Shown here piece after piece: positions 40,202 to 49,060 of a stretch of 51,175 nucleotides of DNA. The notes under the pieces are model-generated. The model was not told the DNA's origin and did not search any database. It saw only the letters and a list, made by a program, of their open reading frames with translations. The DNA is taken from assembly GCA_025355745.1 (NCBI GenBank), contig JANXZA010000087.1:1-51175 (forward strand), in the 5' to 3' direction. The stretch comes from Rhizobacter sp. (GTDB taxonomy: Bacteria; Pseudomonadota; Gammaproteobacteria; Burkholderiales; Burkholderiaceae_C). The translations under genes were made by a program, and so were the position numbers. The stretch's first letter is position 1, and every line of letters starts with the position of its first letter.

Positions 40202-41698
40202 TCAGCGCATCAGCAGCAAGCTTGAAAGAGGCAACGAGACGATGCGCGGATCGTCGCTGGCCTGCGCGTCGCCTTGGGTAACCAAGATGCCGAAGGGTGC
40301 GTTGTAGACAGACTTCTCGATAAAGGCTCTGAGCCCCCGGGTATCGGCGTGGTCGATGCGCCGCTGGTACTTGATCTCGACGGGAATGCGTTGATCCCCT
40401 ACCGTCAACACGTAATCGACTTCAGGCTCGGCACCCCGCTCAGGAAAATGACTGAGCTGGAGGTTAATGATCGACTTGAAGAACTGCCCCGCAGCACTCT
40501 CGGCGATGTGGCCGGCAAGAACGGCCAGATGCGGCGCAGCCTGCAGTGCCACCGGATCCAGCGGCACGCGTTCCTGGAGCCACGCGGCCCGCAAGGCGTG
40601 ATCACAAAGAACGAGCTTGACAGCTCCCTTCTTCCTCTTCAAACGCAGTTCCAGCGGCTCGATCAACCTGACCAGCAGCGTCGCATCGAGAAACTTTAGG
40701 TAGGTGAGGATGCGCTGCCAGCCAATGTTCGCATCCAGCGCGCGCCGCACTTCGTCAAGATACAGCGCCTGGCCCGGCGACTGCCCGGCATAGCGACACG
40801 CCAGCTTGAACACCTCTTCAAGCAATGTTTCATCCCGACGCCGACCACGCTCACCGATCCGCAAGTCGTGTTGGATGGCGCGTCTGACCACCGTCTCGAC
40901 CAACTGTGCCGAAACCTCCTCCCAAGTGGAATCCAACTGTTTGTGCGCCAGTGGATAGGCGCCCATTTCCGAAAAGGCAGTAAAGGCCAAGTTCCGGGTG
41001 GCGCGGTGCGTTTCGCCGAAGCTTCGCAACTCGTGCCAGAACGCCTTCTGCTTGAGCGAGCCCAGGCCGTTGTAAGGCAGAAACGGCGCTATCGACGGCG
41101 CGCCGCGCATCTCGGATATTTCCCTCAAGAGCAAGGGGCCGATCTCGATCGTCGAGACTCGACCGGCCAAGCTGTCCCGGCCGGCTTCGATTCGCAGCGC
41201 CGAGCTGCCCGTGACGATCGCGCGAACGGGCTGCAAGTCAACCAGGTGTTTGAGTTGGGTCGCCCAGTCGGACAGGTTTTGCACCTCGTCAAGGAGCAGA
41301 TAAACCGGGCCATGCTGTTCCCGCGCCGACGCATGAAACGACTGACCAACAACATTGTCGGCATACCAGGCAGCCAGATCGAGGATCGGGGCCTGGAGCT
41401 TTCGCAAGTCCGGGATGTCATCAAATTGGACGCGAAAGATTCGCCGCGGATCGACGCCCTGATTCAGCAACTCATCGGTGACCTGATTCAACAAGGTTGT
41501 CTTGCCGACCTGGCGCGGCCCTCTCAACACAGTGATCGGGGCAAGACCTCGCAACAAGCCTTTCAACACCGGCGCATAAGCCCATCGCTTGATCGTCGCA
41601 ACGTCGTACTGGCGCTCACCCCGCCACCAGGGGTTGGCGTCGCGGAGGTTGCGCTCGGCGCCGGCAGTCAGCAGCGCTTCCAACGTCAACTGCTTCAA
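40202..41698 (-). CDS. AAA ATPase with DUF4143 and C-terminal nuclease-like fold
   Basis: A 498-residue protein of the archaeal-type ATPase/DUF4143 group. Walker A is GPRQVGKTT (60-68), Walker B YLLLDEVQNL (133-142) and a sensor GSSALR. The DUF4143 part includes FAFTAFSEMGAYPL-like and RILTYLKFLDATLLVRLIEPL segments. At the C-terminus EVDYVLTV...IPVEIKY gives Asp428, Glu441 and Lys443, the D-ExK pattern of the restriction-endonuclease fold. The DNA is visibly less GC-biased than its neighbours, which suggests acquisition. The cellular role of such proteins is mostly unknown. Confidence 0.85.
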   Translation of the reverse strand: MKQLTLEALLTAGAERNLRDANPWWRGERQYDVATIKRWAYAPVLKGLLRGLAPITVLRGPRQVGKTTLLNQVTDELLNQGVDPRRIFRVQFDDIPDLRKLQAPILDLAAWYADNVVGQSFHASAREQHGPVYLLLDEVQNLSDWATQLKHLVDLQPVRAIVTGSSALRIEAGRDSLAGRVSTIEIGPLLLREISEMRGAPSIAPFLPYNGLGSLKQKAFWHELRSFGETHRATRNLAFTAFSEMGAYPLAHKQLDSTWEEVSAQLVETVVRRAIQHDLRIGERGRRRDETLLEEVFKLACRYAGQSPGQALYLDEVRRALDANIGWQRILTYLKFLDATLLVRLIEPLELRLKRKKGAVKLVLCDHALRAAWLQERVPLDPVALQAAPHLAVLAGHIAESAAGQFFKSIINLQLSHFPERGAEPEVDYVLTVGDQRIPVEIKYQRRIDHADTRGLRAFIEKSVYNAPFGILVTQGDAQASDDPRIVSLPLSSLLLMR

Positions 41699-41732
41699 AC
41701 GTCAGTTCTCCAGCAACCAACAAGCTGCGCCG

Positions 41733-43220
41733 CTACGCGCACGCCGCCATCACCTGCGCCACCGCCGCAGTGAGCTTCTTGCCGTACGGAACATGCAGGA
41801 ACTCGTTCGGCCCGTGGGCGTTGCTCTTCGGGCCGAGCACGCCGCAGACCATCATCTGCGCGGCCGGGAAGCTGGTTTGCAGCAAGCTCATCAGCGGGAT
41901 CGTGCCGCCCTGGCCGATGCTGCCGCAGGGCGCACCGTAGTGGGCTTGCGACGCGGCGTTCAGCGCGTCTTCGAGCCAGGGCGCCAATGTCGGCGCGTTC
42001 CAGCCGGTGGCGCCCAGCGCGCCGGCGCGACCGTCCGGGTGGAAGGTGACCTTCGCGTTGTAGGGCGCGTTGTCTTCGAGCAGCGTCTTCAGCGTGAGCG
42101 CCGCTTCATGGCCTGCGACCAGCGGCGGCAGGCGCAGGCTGAGCTTGAACGCGGTGTAGGGCCGCAGCACATTGCCGGCGTTGCCCAGTTCGGGGAAGCC
42201 GTCGGCGCCGGTCACGCTCAGGGTCGGCTTCCAGGTGCGGTTCAGCAGCGCCTGCGTGGGATCGGTGGTGGTGGGCAGCGTGAGCGCGCCATCGGCGCCG
42301 CAGGCCCACGGGAAACGCTTCCAGACCTCGTTTCCGAGGATCTGCGCGGTGGCGTGCGTCTGCTCGATGCGATCAGCGGGAATCGCGCAATGAAAGCTCT
42401 GCGGCAACAACTCGCCGGTGGCACTGTCTTCAAGCCGGTCGAGCAGCTGGCGCAGGATGCGGAAGCTCGACGGCACGAGGCCGCTCGAATCCCCCGAGTG
42501 CACGCCTTCGGTCAGGATCTCGACCTTCAACACCCCGCTCACCATGCCGCGCAGGCTGGTCGTTAGCCACAGCTGGTCGTAGTTGCCGGCGCCGCTGTCC
42601 AGGCAGACGACGAGGCTGACCTTGCCCAGCCTCGGCTTCAACGCATCGAGGTAGGCCGGCAGGTCGAACGAGCCGCTTTCCTCGCAGCTTTCGATGATGC
42701 CCACACAGCGTGCACGCGGGATGCCTTGCGCGTCGAGCGCCATGATCGCGGTGATGGCGGCGTAGACCGCATAACCGTCGTCGGCGCCGCCGCGGCCGTA
42801 GAGCAGGCCGTCCAGGTACTTCGGCGTCCACGGCCCGAGGTCGTTGCGCCAGCCGTTGAACTCGGGCTGCTTGTCGAGGTGGCCGTACAGGCAGATGGTC
42901 GGGGCATCGACTTCATTGCCGCCGGGCCGGGTCGCGGGCACCTCGAAGAAGATTACCGGCGTGCGGCCTTCGAGGCGGATCACTTCGAGCTTCAGGCCGG
43001 CGACATGCTTGCTTTCGACCCAGGCTGCGGCGTCGCGCACCACCTTGTCGAGGAAGCCGTGCGCGGCCCAGTCGGGGTCGAACATCGGGCTCTTCGCGGG
43101 GACGGCGATGTAGTTCGTGACGAGCGGAACGATCTCGTCGTCCCACATTTGACCTGCGAAGGCGGCGATCGCGGTGGCTTCATCGGGCTGGACTGGCAGC
43201 AGCGGGTCGCGGGCGTTCAT
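41733..43220 (-). CDS. M20-family metallopeptidase (dipeptidase-like)
   Basis: A 495-residue zinc peptidase of the M20 family. Metal ligands and catalytic residues are visible: His114 and Asp116 (YGHLDKQPE), Asp147 (GRGGADDGY) and the general base Glu180 with Glu181 (ESCEESGS). The C-terminal part has the dimerisation insert and GPKSNAHGPNE. The ATG at 43220 is chosen because AGAGGAG lies just upstream; an ATG six codons earlier is possible. It probably cleaves dipeptides in the cytoplasm. It lies 34 bp downstream of the DUF4143 ATPase start on the same strand. Confidence 0.92.
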   Translation of the reverse strand: MNARDPLLPVQPDEATAIAAFAGQMWDDEIVPLVTNYIAVPAKSPMFDPDWAAHGFLDKVVRDAAAWVESKHVAGLKLEVIRLEGRTPVIFFEVPATRPGGNEVDAPTICLYGHLDKQPEFNGWRNDLGPWTPKYLDGLLYGRGGADDGYAVYAAITAIMALDAQGIPRARCVGIIESCEESGSFDLPAYLDALKPRLGKVSLVVCLDSGAGNYDQLWLTTSLRGMVSGVLKVEILTEGVHSGDSSGLVPSSFRILRQLLDRLEDSATGELLPQSFHCAIPADRIEQTHATAQILGNEVWKRFPWACGADGALTLPTTTDPTQALLNRTWKPTLSVTGADGFPELGNAGNVLRPYTAFKLSLRLPPLVAGHEAALTLKTLLEDNAPYNAKVTFHPDGRAGALGATGWNAPTLAPWLEDALNAASQAHYGAPCGSIGQGGTIPLMSLLQTSFPAAQMMVCGVLGPKSNAHGPNEFLHVPYGKKLTAAVAQVMAACA

Positions 43221-43429
43221 GAGTGGCTCCTCTTTCAAGCAAATCGGCAGTGTAGAACTTCAGTCGCTCGCACTCGGCCAGGCCGCCAGCGCGGCGAACA
43301 CCTCGGCCCGGATCGAGCGCGGACGACGGCAGCGCTGGCGCCGTTGTGACGAGCTGAGAAGAGCCAACACTTCAATGAATTTCAAGTCTCTCAGGTAGGC
43401 ATACTGCCGCCTCCATCGAGGACCCGCCC

Positions 43430-44248
43430 ATGAACGACTTCTTCACGCTGAGCACCACCGACGCCGTCGCCCACCTGCAGCTCAACCGCCCCGAGCGCCT
43501 GAACACGATGGCGCCGGCCTTCTTCCCCGCCCTGCGCGATGCAGTGCGGGCCTTGCACGCCGCTGGCGAGGCGCGCGTGCTGGTGATCTCGTCGACCGGC
43601 CGGCACTTCTGCGCCGGTATGGCGCTGGATGTATTCGGCGCCGAAGATGCCTTGCTCAGCACCGCCACGCCACGCGCCCGGCTGCGCTTCCAGGACACGC
43701 TGCGCGCGCTGATCGACTGCTTCAGCGCGCTCGACGAAGCGCACTTCCCGGTCATCTGCGCGGTGCAGGGCGGCTGCATCGGCGGCGCGCTCGACCTGGC
43801 CACCGCCTGCGACATCCGCCTGTGCACGGCCGATGCGTTCTTCACCGTGCAGGAGATCCACATCGGCATGATGGCCGACCTGGGCGTGCTGCAACGGCTG
43901 GTGGGTATCGTGCCGCAGGGCGTAGCGCGCGAGATGGCATACACCGGCGAGCGCGTCGGCGCCGAGCGCGCGCTCGCGGTCGGCCTGGTCAACGCGGTCC
44001 TGCCCGACGCCACCGCGCTGCTGGCTCACGCGATGAGCCTGGCGCGCGGCATCGCTGCCAAGTCGCCACTAGCGATCGCCGGCAGCAAGCTGGCGCTGAA
44101 CCACGCCCGCGACCACGGCACGGCTGCCAGCCTGCAGCACATGACCTTGCTGCAAAGCGCGATCTTCGATACGGCCGAGATGGCCACCGCCATCGCCGCA
44201 TGGAAGTCCAAAGGCACCGCCGAATTCGCGGCGCTGGCGCCGGTGTGA
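43430..44248 (+). CDS. Enoyl-CoA hydratase/isomerase family protein, dienoyl-CoA isomerase-like
   Basis: A 272-residue crotonase. The oxyanion-hole segments are HFCAGMALDVF and GGCIGGALDL. Three acidic residues, Asp122, Glu142 and Asp150, have the same spacing as the active-site Asp176, Glu196 and Asp204 of rat delta3,5-delta2,4-dienoyl-CoA isomerase, and GMMADLGVLQRL resembles that enzyme. It may therefore shift double bonds of unsaturated fatty acids during beta-oxidation. It is divergent from the peptidase gene and convergent with the efflux operon, separated by a hairpin repeat. Confidence 0.9.
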   Translation: MNDFFTLSTTDAVAHLQLNRPERLNTMAPAFFPALRDAVRALHAAGEARVLVISSTGRHFCAGMALDVFGAEDALLSTATPRARLRFQDTLRALIDCFSALDEAHFPVICAVQGGCIGGALDLATACDIRLCTADAFFTVQEIHIGMMADLGVLQRLVGIVPQGVAREMAYTGERVGAERALAVGLVNAVLPDATALLAHAMSLARGIAAKSPLAIAGSKLALNHARDHGTAASLQHMTLLQSAIFDTAEMATAIAAWKSKGTAEFAALAPV

Positions 44249-44275
44249 AGGGCTGAGCGGGGAAGGTATCTCTGC

Positions 44276-44376
44276 CACAAAGACACGACGGCACCAAGGG
44301 AACACAAGGGAAATTTGCCTGCTTGCCTGCTTGCCTGCTTGCGTTCTCGCCTTCTTGCCTTCTTGGTGTCTTTGTG
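44276..44376. repeat. Hairpin repeat of the CACAAAGACAC type between convergent genes
   Basis: Perfect 11-bp arms CACAAAGACAC (44276-44286) and GTGTCTTTGTG (44366-44376), with further imperfect pairing of GGCAcc/aAAG segments inside. Three tandem 8-bp units TGCCTGCT occupy 44316-44339. It lies between the crotonase stop (44248) and the outer-membrane protein stop (44413). Confidence 0.83.
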
Positions 44377-44412
44377 CCTCCGTAGCGGAAGTTTCTTCAA
44401 CCTCCCCTCACC

Positions 44413-45843
44413 TCATTTTGCGACCCCGTCCTTCCACCCGCCCCCCAGCACCTTGTACAAGGTGACCAGGTTCTGCACTTGCAAGGCCTGCACCTGCACC
44501 GTGGCTTGCTGGGCGGCAAACAGGTTGCGTTGCGCGTCCAGCACTTCGAGGTAGCTCGACGCACCGTTGCGGTAGCGCAGGTCGGCGAGTTTGTAGGTGA
44601 CTTGCGCGGCGTTCGTCTGCGCGGCCTGGGCGCGCAGTTGCTCGCCGAGCGTGGCGCGGCCGGCCAGCGCATCGGAGACCTCGCGGAATGCGGTCTGGAT
44701 CGCCTTTTCGTACTGCGCGATCGCGATCTCCTTGTTGACCTTCGAGACCTCGAGAGTGGCCTGGTTGCGGCCCGCATCGAAGATCGGCTGCAGCAAGGTC
44801 GCCGCACCGGTCAGCGCAAAGCTGCCGCTCTTGAACAGGCCCGACAACTGGCCGCTGGCGGTGCCGGCGTTGGCGGTCAGCGCGATGCGCGGGAACATGG
44901 CGGCGCGGGCCGCGCCGATGTTCGCGTTCGCGGCCAGCAACTGCTGCTCGGCGGCGCGGACGTCGGGCCGCCGCGCAAGCAGATCAGACGGCAGGCCGGC
45001 GGGCAACTCGCCGAGCGCCTGCTGCGCTGCCATCGGCGCGGCCGGCGGCAAATCGCCCGGCTGGCTCTGGCCGAGCAGCAGCAGCAGCGCGTTGTCGTCG
45101 AGGGCGCGTTGGCGCTGCGTCTGCGCGAGCGTGGCGCGCGCCCCTTCGAGCAGTTGCTCGGCCTGGCGGAAGTCGAGTTCCGACGCCGCGCCGTTGTCGA
45201 ACTTCAGCTTGGTCAGGCGCATCGACTCTTCGCGCGTCTTCAGCGCGTCGCGCGTGACGCGCAGCAGTTCGTCGTCGGCGAGCAAGCCGATGTAGGTGTT
45301 CGCGACCGTTGCCACCAGCGTGATCTGGACCGTCTTGCGGGCTTCGTCGGTGGCCAGGTACTGGGCCAGCGCGGCCTGGCTCAGGCTGCGCACCCGGCCG
45401 AAGAAGTCGAGCTCGAAACTGGTGACCTGGAATCCCACCGCGTAGGTGTTGACGAGGCCGCCGCCCGAGCCCGCCTGGCGCTGCACATTGACGCCGCCAC
45501 CGAGCGTTGGCAGCTCGTCGGCGCGCTTGATCTGATAGGCCGCGCGCGCCTGCTCGATGTTCAGCACCGCCACACGCAGGTCGCGGTTGTTCGCCAGCGC
45601 GATCTCGATCAAGCGCTTCAGACGCGCATCCGTGAAATAGCGCTGCCACTCGATCTCGGCGGCGGCCTCGGCGCCCTCGGCGCCCGCTGCGCCCACTGGC
45701 AGCAACTCGGGTGCATACACCGGCGCCACGGGGGCGGCAGGGCGCTCGTAGGCCGGGGTGAAGCTCATGCAGCCGGCCATCGAGAGCGCGGCCGCGAGTG
45801 CGGTCGATGTGGATGCGCTGCGCATCACGGCACGGTCAGTCAT
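44413..45843 (-). CDS. RND efflux outer-membrane lipoprotein (OprM/NodT family)
   Basis: A 476-residue TolC-like channel. The signal peptide ends in lipobox SMAGC (Cys24), followed by MSFTPAYERPAAPV, typical of OprM-type lipoproteins. Two outer-membrane efflux repeats follow, for example NRDLRVAVLNIEQARAAYQI and KFDNGAASELDFRQAEQLL in the first half and ADLRYRNGASSYLEVLDAQRNLF near the end. The ATG at 45843 overlaps the last codons of the pump gene (8 nt). It completes a tripartite drug efflux system. Confidence 0.93.
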   Translation of the reverse strand: MTDRAVMRSASTSTALAAALSMAGCMSFTPAYERPAAPVAPVYAPELLPVGAAGAEGAEAAAEIEWQRYFTDARLKRLIEIALANNRDLRVAVLNIEQARAAYQIKRADELPTLGGGVNVQRQAGSGGGLVNTYAVGFQVTSFELDFFGRVRSLSQAALAQYLATDEARKTVQITLVATVANTYIGLLADDELLRVTRDALKTREESMRLTKLKFDNGAASELDFRQAEQLLEGARATLAQTQRQRALDDNALLLLLGQSQPGDLPPAAPMAAQQALGELPAGLPSDLLARRPDVRAAEQQLLAANANIGAARAAMFPRIALTANAGTASGQLSGLFKSGSFALTGAATLLQPIFDAGRNQATLEVSKVNKEIAIAQYEKAIQTAFREVSDALAGRATLGEQLRAQAAQTNAAQVTYKLADLRYRNGASSYLEVLDAQRNLFAAQQATVQVQALQVQNLVTLYKVLGGGWKDGVAK

Positions 45844-48800
45844 GGCGGTCTCCGGGAGCCTGCGTCGCAGTGGGCGGCAAGGCCGGCGGTGCTGGCGGCG
45901 GCGCCCCAAACGGCTTGGCGTCCAACTCATGCGCGCGCATCTTGCGCTGCCGTTCGCTGTCCTTGAACAGGCTGCGCACGACGACGAAGAACACCGGCAC
46001 GAAGAACACCGCCAGCACGGTCGCGGTGATCATGCCGCCCATCACGCCGGTGCCGATGGCGCGCTGGCTGGCCGAGCCGGCACCCGACGACACCACCAAC
46101 GGCAGCACGCCCAGGATGAACGCGATCGAGGTCATCAGGATCGGCCGAAAGCGCAGGTGCACGGCCTTCAACGTGGCCTCGACCAGGCCCATGCCTTCGG
46201 CCACCAAATCCTTCGCGAACTCGACGATCAGGATCGCGTTCTTCGCCGACAGGCCGATCACGGTGATCAGGCCGACCTTGAAGAACACATCGTTCGGCAG
46301 GCCGCGAAAGGTGGCGCCGAGCACCGCGCCAAGCACCCCGAGCGGCACCGCCAGCAGCACCGCGAGCGGGATCGTCCAGCTCTCGTACAGGGCCGACAGG
46401 CTCAGGAACACGGCGAGCAGCGCGAACACGATCAGGATCGTTGCGGTCGAGCCCGACAGCCGCTCTTCGCGCGACTGGCCGGTCCACTCGAAGCCGAAGC
46501 CGGCCGGCAGCTTCTTCGCCAGCGCTTCCATCTCGTTCATCGCGTCGCCGGTGCTGAAGCCGGGCCCGGCGTCGCCGGACAAACGCATCGTCGGATAGCC
46601 GTTGTAGCGCACCGTCTGCATCGGCCCGGTGATCCACTGCGTGGTCGCAATCGCCGACAGCGGCACGACCTGGCCCTTGCCGTTCAACACCCCGAGCTTG
46701 AGCAGGTCGTCGGGCTGCATGCGGCTCGGCGCATCGGCCTGCACCACCACGCGCTGCAGGCGGCCGGCGTTCGGGAAGTCGTTCACGTAGGTCGAGCCGA
46801 GCGCCGTCGACAACACCGAGTTGACGCTGTCGAACGAGATGCCGAGGGCACTGGCACGATCCCGGTCGACGTCGATCTGCAGCTGCGGCGCGTCTTCCAG
46901 GCCATCGGGGCGAACGCCGGCGAGCACCTTGCTCTGCGCGGCCATGCCGAGCATCTGATTGCGCGCAGCGAGCAGCGGGGCGTGGCCGTTGCTGCCGCGA
47001 TCCTGCAGCCGGAAGGTGAAGCCGGTGGCAGTGCCGAGTTCCGGAATCGCCGGCGGGCTGAGCGCGAAGATGAACGCATCGCGCACGCCCGACAAGGCAC
47101 CGAAGGCCCGCCCCGCCAGCGCCTGCGCCGAGTGGCCGGGGCCTTTGCGTTCGTCCCAGTGCTTCAACGGCACGAAGGCCAGCGCGGCGTTCTGGCCACT
47201 GCCCGAGAAGCTGAAGCCGAGCACGCTGACCATCTTGTCGACCTCGGGCTGGGCCAGGAAAAAGCGTTCGGCCTGTTGCATCACCGCCAGCGTGCGCTCC
47301 TGCGTCGCACCGGGCGGCAACTGGACGTTGGCGATGATGTAGCCCTGGTCTTCGTTCGGCAGGAACGAGGTCGGCAGGCGCGTGAACAGCAGCACCATGA
47401 CCGCGATGATGGCAACGAACAGCAGCATGAAGCGCGTGCTGCGCGTCAGCATCTTCGCGACCCAGCTTTCATAGCCGTGCGTGGTGGCCAGGAAGCCGCG
47501 GTTGAACCAGCCGAAGGGGCCACGCTTGGCCTGCTTGTGGCCGGCCTCGACCGGTTTCAGAAAGGTGGCGCACAGGGCCGGCGTGAGCGACAGGGCCAGG
47601 AACACCGAGAACAGCATCGAGCTGACCATCACGAGCGAGAACTGGCGGTAGATGTTGCCCACCGAGCCGCTGAAGAACGCCAGTGGCAGGAATACCGCGA
47701 CCAGGGTAGTGGTGATGCCGATCAGCGCGGCGGTGATCTGGCCCATTGCCTTCTTCGTGGCGTCGCGCGGCGACAGGCCTTCCTCGCTCATGATGCGCTC
47801 GACATTCTCGATCACCACGATCGCGTCATCGACCAGGATGCCCACCGCCAGCACCATCGCGAACATCGTCAGCACGTTGATCGAGAAGCCGAACACGAAC
47901 ATCATGCCGAACGCGCCGAGCAGCGCCACCGGCACGACGATGGTCGGGATCAAGGTGTAGCGCAGGTTCTGCAGGAACAGGTACATCACCAGGAAGACCA
48001 GGATCACCGCCTCGACCAGCGTCTCGACGACCTGGCTGATCGAGATCTTCACGAAGCGCGAACTGTCGTACGGGATGTCGTACTTCACGCCCGGCGGGAA
48101 GTAGGCCTGCAGCTCGGCCATGCGCTTCTTCACGGCCTCGGCCGTGGCCAGCGCGTTGCCGGTCGGCGAGAGCTGCACGCCGATGCCGGTGGAAGGCTTG
48201 CCGTTCAGGCGCGCCGAGGTGCCGTAGCTCTGCGCGCCGAGTTCAATCCGCGCCACATCGCGCAGCCGCACGGTCGAGCCGTCGGTGTTGGCGCGCAACA
48301 CGATGTCGCCGAACTGCTTCTCGGAGTTGAGCTGGCCGTTGACGACGACGGTAGCGAAGATCGCCTGGCCGCTGACGATCGGCAAGTCGCCGATCGAGCC
48401 CGACGAGACCTGCGCGTTCTGCGCCCGGATGGCGTTGTTCACATCGTTCGGCGTCAGGTTGAAGCCGACCAGCTTGGCCGGGTCGATCCAGATCCGCATC
48501 GAGCGTTCGGTGCCGAACAGTTGCGCCTGGCCGACGCCGGGGATGCGCTGGATTTCAGGCAGCACGCTGCGCGACGCATAGTCGCCGAGCGCCACCGGAT
48601 TGATGGCCGGGTTGTCGCTGGACAGGATCGTGAACAGCAGGAAGTTGGCGCGCGCCTTGTCGACGCGCACGCCTTGCTGGGTCACGGCCGCCGGCAGGCG
48701 CGGCGCGGCGCGGCTCAGGCGGTTCTGCACATCGACCTGCGCCAGGGCGGCGTCGGTGCCCGACTCGAACGTCAGCGTGATCGTGCCCACGCCGTTCGCC

Positions 48801-49048
48801 TGGCTGACCGACTCAAGGTAGATCAGGCCCGGCGAGCCGTTCATCTCCTGCTCGACGACGCTGATGACGCTGTCTTCGAGCGTCTGCGCGGAGGCCCCGG
48901 GGTAGACGGCCGTCAGCACGATCGAGGGCGGTGCCACCGTCGGGTACTGGGCGATCGGCAACTGCTTGACCGCCACGCCGCCGAACACCAGGATGAACAG
49001 CGCGATGACCCACGCGAAGATGGGTCGGTCGATGAAGAATTGGGCCAT
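45836..49048 (-). CDS. RND multidrug efflux pump, HAE1 family (AcrB-like)
   Basis: A 1,070-residue inner-membrane proton/drug antiporter. It starts MAQFFIDRPIFAWVIALFI, as AcrB and MexB do. The proton-relay aspartates Asp407 and Asp408 are in ILVDDAIVVIENVERIM, and the partner lysine is in GLSAKNAILIVEFAKDL. Two large periplasmic loops and twelve membrane helices are inferred from the duplicated structure. It follows the fusion-protein gene after 12 bp. The antibiotic range cannot be read from the sequence. Confidence 0.96.
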   Translation of the reverse strand: MAQFFIDRPIFAWVIALFILVFGGVAVKQLPIAQYPTVAPPSIVLTAVYPGASAQTLEDSVISVVEQEMNGSPGLIYLESVSQANGVGTITLTFESGTDAALAQVDVQNRLSRAAPRLPAAVTQQGVRVDKARANFLLFTILSSDNPAINPVALGDYASRSVLPEIQRIPGVGQAQLFGTERSMRIWIDPAKLVGFNLTPNDVNNAIRAQNAQVSSGSIGDLPIVSGQAIFATVVVNGQLNSEKQFGDIVLRANTDGSTVRLRDVARIELGAQSYGTSARLNGKPSTGIGVQLSPTGNALATAEAVKKRMAELQAYFPPGVKYDIPYDSSRFVKISISQVVETLVEAVILVFLVMYLFLQNLRYTLIPTIVVPVALLGAFGMMFVFGFSINVLTMFAMVLAVGILVDDAIVVIENVERIMSEEGLSPRDATKKAMGQITAALIGITTTLVAVFLPLAFFSGSVGNIYRQFSLVMVSSMLFSVFLALSLTPALCATFLKPVEAGHKQAKRGPFGWFNRGFLATTHGYESWVAKMLTRSTRFMLLFVAIIAVMVLLFTRLPTSFLPNEDQGYIIANVQLPPGATQERTLAVMQQAERFFLAQPEVDKMVSVLGFSFSGSGQNAALAFVPLKHWDERKGPGHSAQALAGRAFGALSGVRDAFIFALSPPAIPELGTATGFTFRLQDRGSNGHAPLLAARNQMLGMAAQSKVLAGVRPDGLEDAPQLQIDVDRDRASALGISFDSVNSVLSTALGSTYVNDFPNAGRLQRVVVQADAPSRMQPDDLLKLGVLNGKGQVVPLSAIATTQWITGPMQTVRYNGYPTMRLSGDAGPGFSTGDAMNEMEALAKKLPAGFGFEWTGQSREERLSGSTATILIVFALLAVFLSLSALYESWTIPLAVLLAVPLGVLGAVLGATFRGLPNDVFFKVGLITVIGLSAKNAILIVEFAKDLVAEGMGLVEATLKAVHLRFRPILMTSIAFILGVLPLVVSSGAGSASQRAIGTGVMGGMITATVLAVFFVPVFFVVVRSLFKDSERQRKMRAHELDAKPFGAPPPAPPALPPTATQAPGDRHD

Positions 49049-49060
49049 GAGGGGCGCCTG

